This document shows, piece by piece, positions 6,041 to 6,459 of a DNA stretch of 6,459 nucleotides; positions within the stretch are counted from its first letter, which is position 1; every line of letters starts with the position of its first letter. This stretch comes from Oscillospiraceae bacterium (GTDB lineage Bacteria; Bacillota; Clostridia; Oscillospirales; Oscillospiraceae). The stretch covers positions 1-6,459 of the forward strand of contig JAFVAS010000255.1 of NCBI GenBank assembly GCA_017480395.1, in the 5' to 3' direction. Below the pieces are notes generated by a model. The model did no database searches. It was not told where the DNA came from and was given only the letters and a program-made list of their open reading frames with translations. Both the position numbers and the translations under genes were made by a program.

Positions 6041-6176
6041 CGATATATGTGAGATGCAGCCATTCTGATGCCGATCCGAATCGATGACCATTTCTTTGAT
6101 TTATGCAGTGCAGATTTTGGCCCGCAGCGTTTTTCGGGCACCGCAAGAGGGGATTCCTTCTGCCCCTGCCACGCAC
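6041..6176. other. Intergenic stretch before the terminator, no confident gene
   Basis: This is 136 bases between the DUF2500 stop and the terminator hairpin. It contains short inverted repeats, GCCCG/CGGGC (6120-6124 with 6135-6139) and AGGGG/CCCCT (6148-6152 with 6163-6167), neither with a convincing T tract. It is probably the 3' untranslated region of the DUF2500 transcript. The minus-strand frame crossing it shows no recognisable protein motif here. Confidence 0.5.
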
Positions 6177-6208
6177 AGTCCCGGAATCCTTGGATTCCGG
6201 GACTTTTT
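6177..6208 (+). terminator. Strong rho-independent terminator on the plus strand
   Basis: AGTCCCGGAATCC (6177-6189) and GGATTCCGGGACT (6192-6204) are perfectly complementary over 13 bp, with a two-base centre that will open to a small loop. TTTT follows at 6205-6208. It probably ends the AraC-DUF2500 transcript, 136 bases after the DUF2500 stop. There is no T tract in the other direction. Confidence 0.88.
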
Positions 6209-6419
6209 GCAACATTTCCGTCTGGTACGGCATCATAATAGCATCGTGACATAAAAGGCCCTGGTCGATCTCGTACTTGTTGCCGACCCAGTCGATGGCC
6301 TGCATGGGACACTCGGAATAACAGTTTTGGCAGCCTACGCAGTTGTTTGTAATTTGAAACTTTAATGGAATCCCTCTTGACATTCAATGCAGAAAATGAA
6401 TAAAATCCGCGATTCCCGC

Positions 6420-6453
6420 TTGATATTGGATTGATATAAGGATTAGATATACA
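6420..6453 (+). repeat. AT-rich near-tandem TTGATAT repeats, possible promoter
   Basis: TTGATATTGGA (6420-6430), TTGATATAAGGA (6431-6442) and TTAGATATACA (6443-6453) form three approximate copies at 11-12-base steps, about one helical turn. TTGATA (6420-6425) with TAGATA (6444-6449) at 18-base spacing could also be a plus-strand -35/-10 pair for a gene beyond the right edge. The copies are short and the composition is AT-rich, so chance cannot be excluded. Confidence 0.35.
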
Positions 6454-6459
6454 GTAGTG

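Larger units (their letters stand above)
5988..6383 (-). pseudogene. Ferredoxin-like (4Fe-4S) reading frame with degenerate second half
   Basis: The frame opens at ATG 6383 and encodes a clear 4Fe-4S motif near its start, CVGCQNCYSECPMQAIDW (residues 15-32; four Cys in CxxCxxCxxxCP spacing). In a two-cluster ferredoxin a second CxxCxxCxxxCP should follow about 20 residues later. Here the matching stretch reads YEIDQGLLCHDAIMMPYQTEM (37-57) with a single Cys. The frame then runs without a stop straight through the opposite-strand terminator hairpin (6177-6204) and into the 3' end of the DUF2500 gene, so everything past about residue 60 looks non-native. An in-frame TGA sits directly before the ATG and no Shine-Dalgarno site is seen. 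I read it as a decayed or truncated ferredoxin gene whose original end is about 6205. A real single-cluster protein is the alternative. Confidence 0.5.

Noticed and set aside
6120..6139. GCCCG...CGGGC hairpin as a terminator for the DUF2500 gene
   Set aside because: The stem is only 5 bp, the T run lies in the loop, and a much stronger terminator follows at 6177-6208.
1..6459. CRISPR array, tRNA, rRNA, insertion sequence or riboswitch
   Set aside because: I saw no regularly spaced repeats, cloverleaf signature, transposase motif, terminal repeats or recognisable aptamer core on either strand.

Overview
The window is GC-rich (about 60% by eye) through roughly base 6040 and more AT-rich after that. 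Strong GGAGG-type ribosome binding sites, compact operons, an extracytoplasmic substrate-binding protein with an Ala/Ser/Gly/Pro linker and a YesN-like AraC regulator suggest a Gram-positive anaerobe of the class Clostridia. An Oscillospiraceae-type gut commensal is my best guess, but this is inference from style and not a database match.

Layout: (1) 1-1698 (+): the 3' part of a family 5 (peptide/nickel/opine type) ABC transporter substrate-binding lipoprotein, cut at the left edge. (2) 1699-1883: a short convergent intergenic region with three hairpins, namely a plus-strand terminator, a second inverted repeat and a minus-strand terminator. (3) 4259-1884 (-): a tight three-gene operon, called ntfA-ntfB-ntfC here for convenience only, encoding three divergent paralogues with an NTF2-like/SnoaL-like fold and a shared aromatic C-terminal signature. 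(4) 4260-4385: a divergent intergenic region with overlapping symmetric elements. (5) 4386-5609 (+): an AraC-family regulator facing away from the operon, with an N-terminal region resembling YesN/PucR-type regulators. (6) 5663-6040 (+): a small membrane-anchored DUF2500 protein. (7) 6041-6459: no confident intact gene. It holds a strong plus-strand terminator, a minus-strand reading frame with one good ferredoxin cluster motif followed by a degenerate second half, and AT-rich short repeats at the right edge.

How it may work together: the divergent AraC regulator and the three-gene operon look like a classic regulator-target pair. NTF2-like proteins of this sort include dehydratases, isomerases and cyclases acting on hydrophobic ring compounds, for example BaiE, ketosteroid isomerase, scytalone dehydratase and SnoaL. 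Three divergent copies in one regulated operon suggest either a multi-step conversion of an imported small molecule or a hetero-oligomer. The neighbouring substrate-binding protein could supply a ligand, but it is convergent with its own terminator, so the link is only positional. The most unusual content is the triplicated, extended NTF2-like operon and its shared C-terminal motif.
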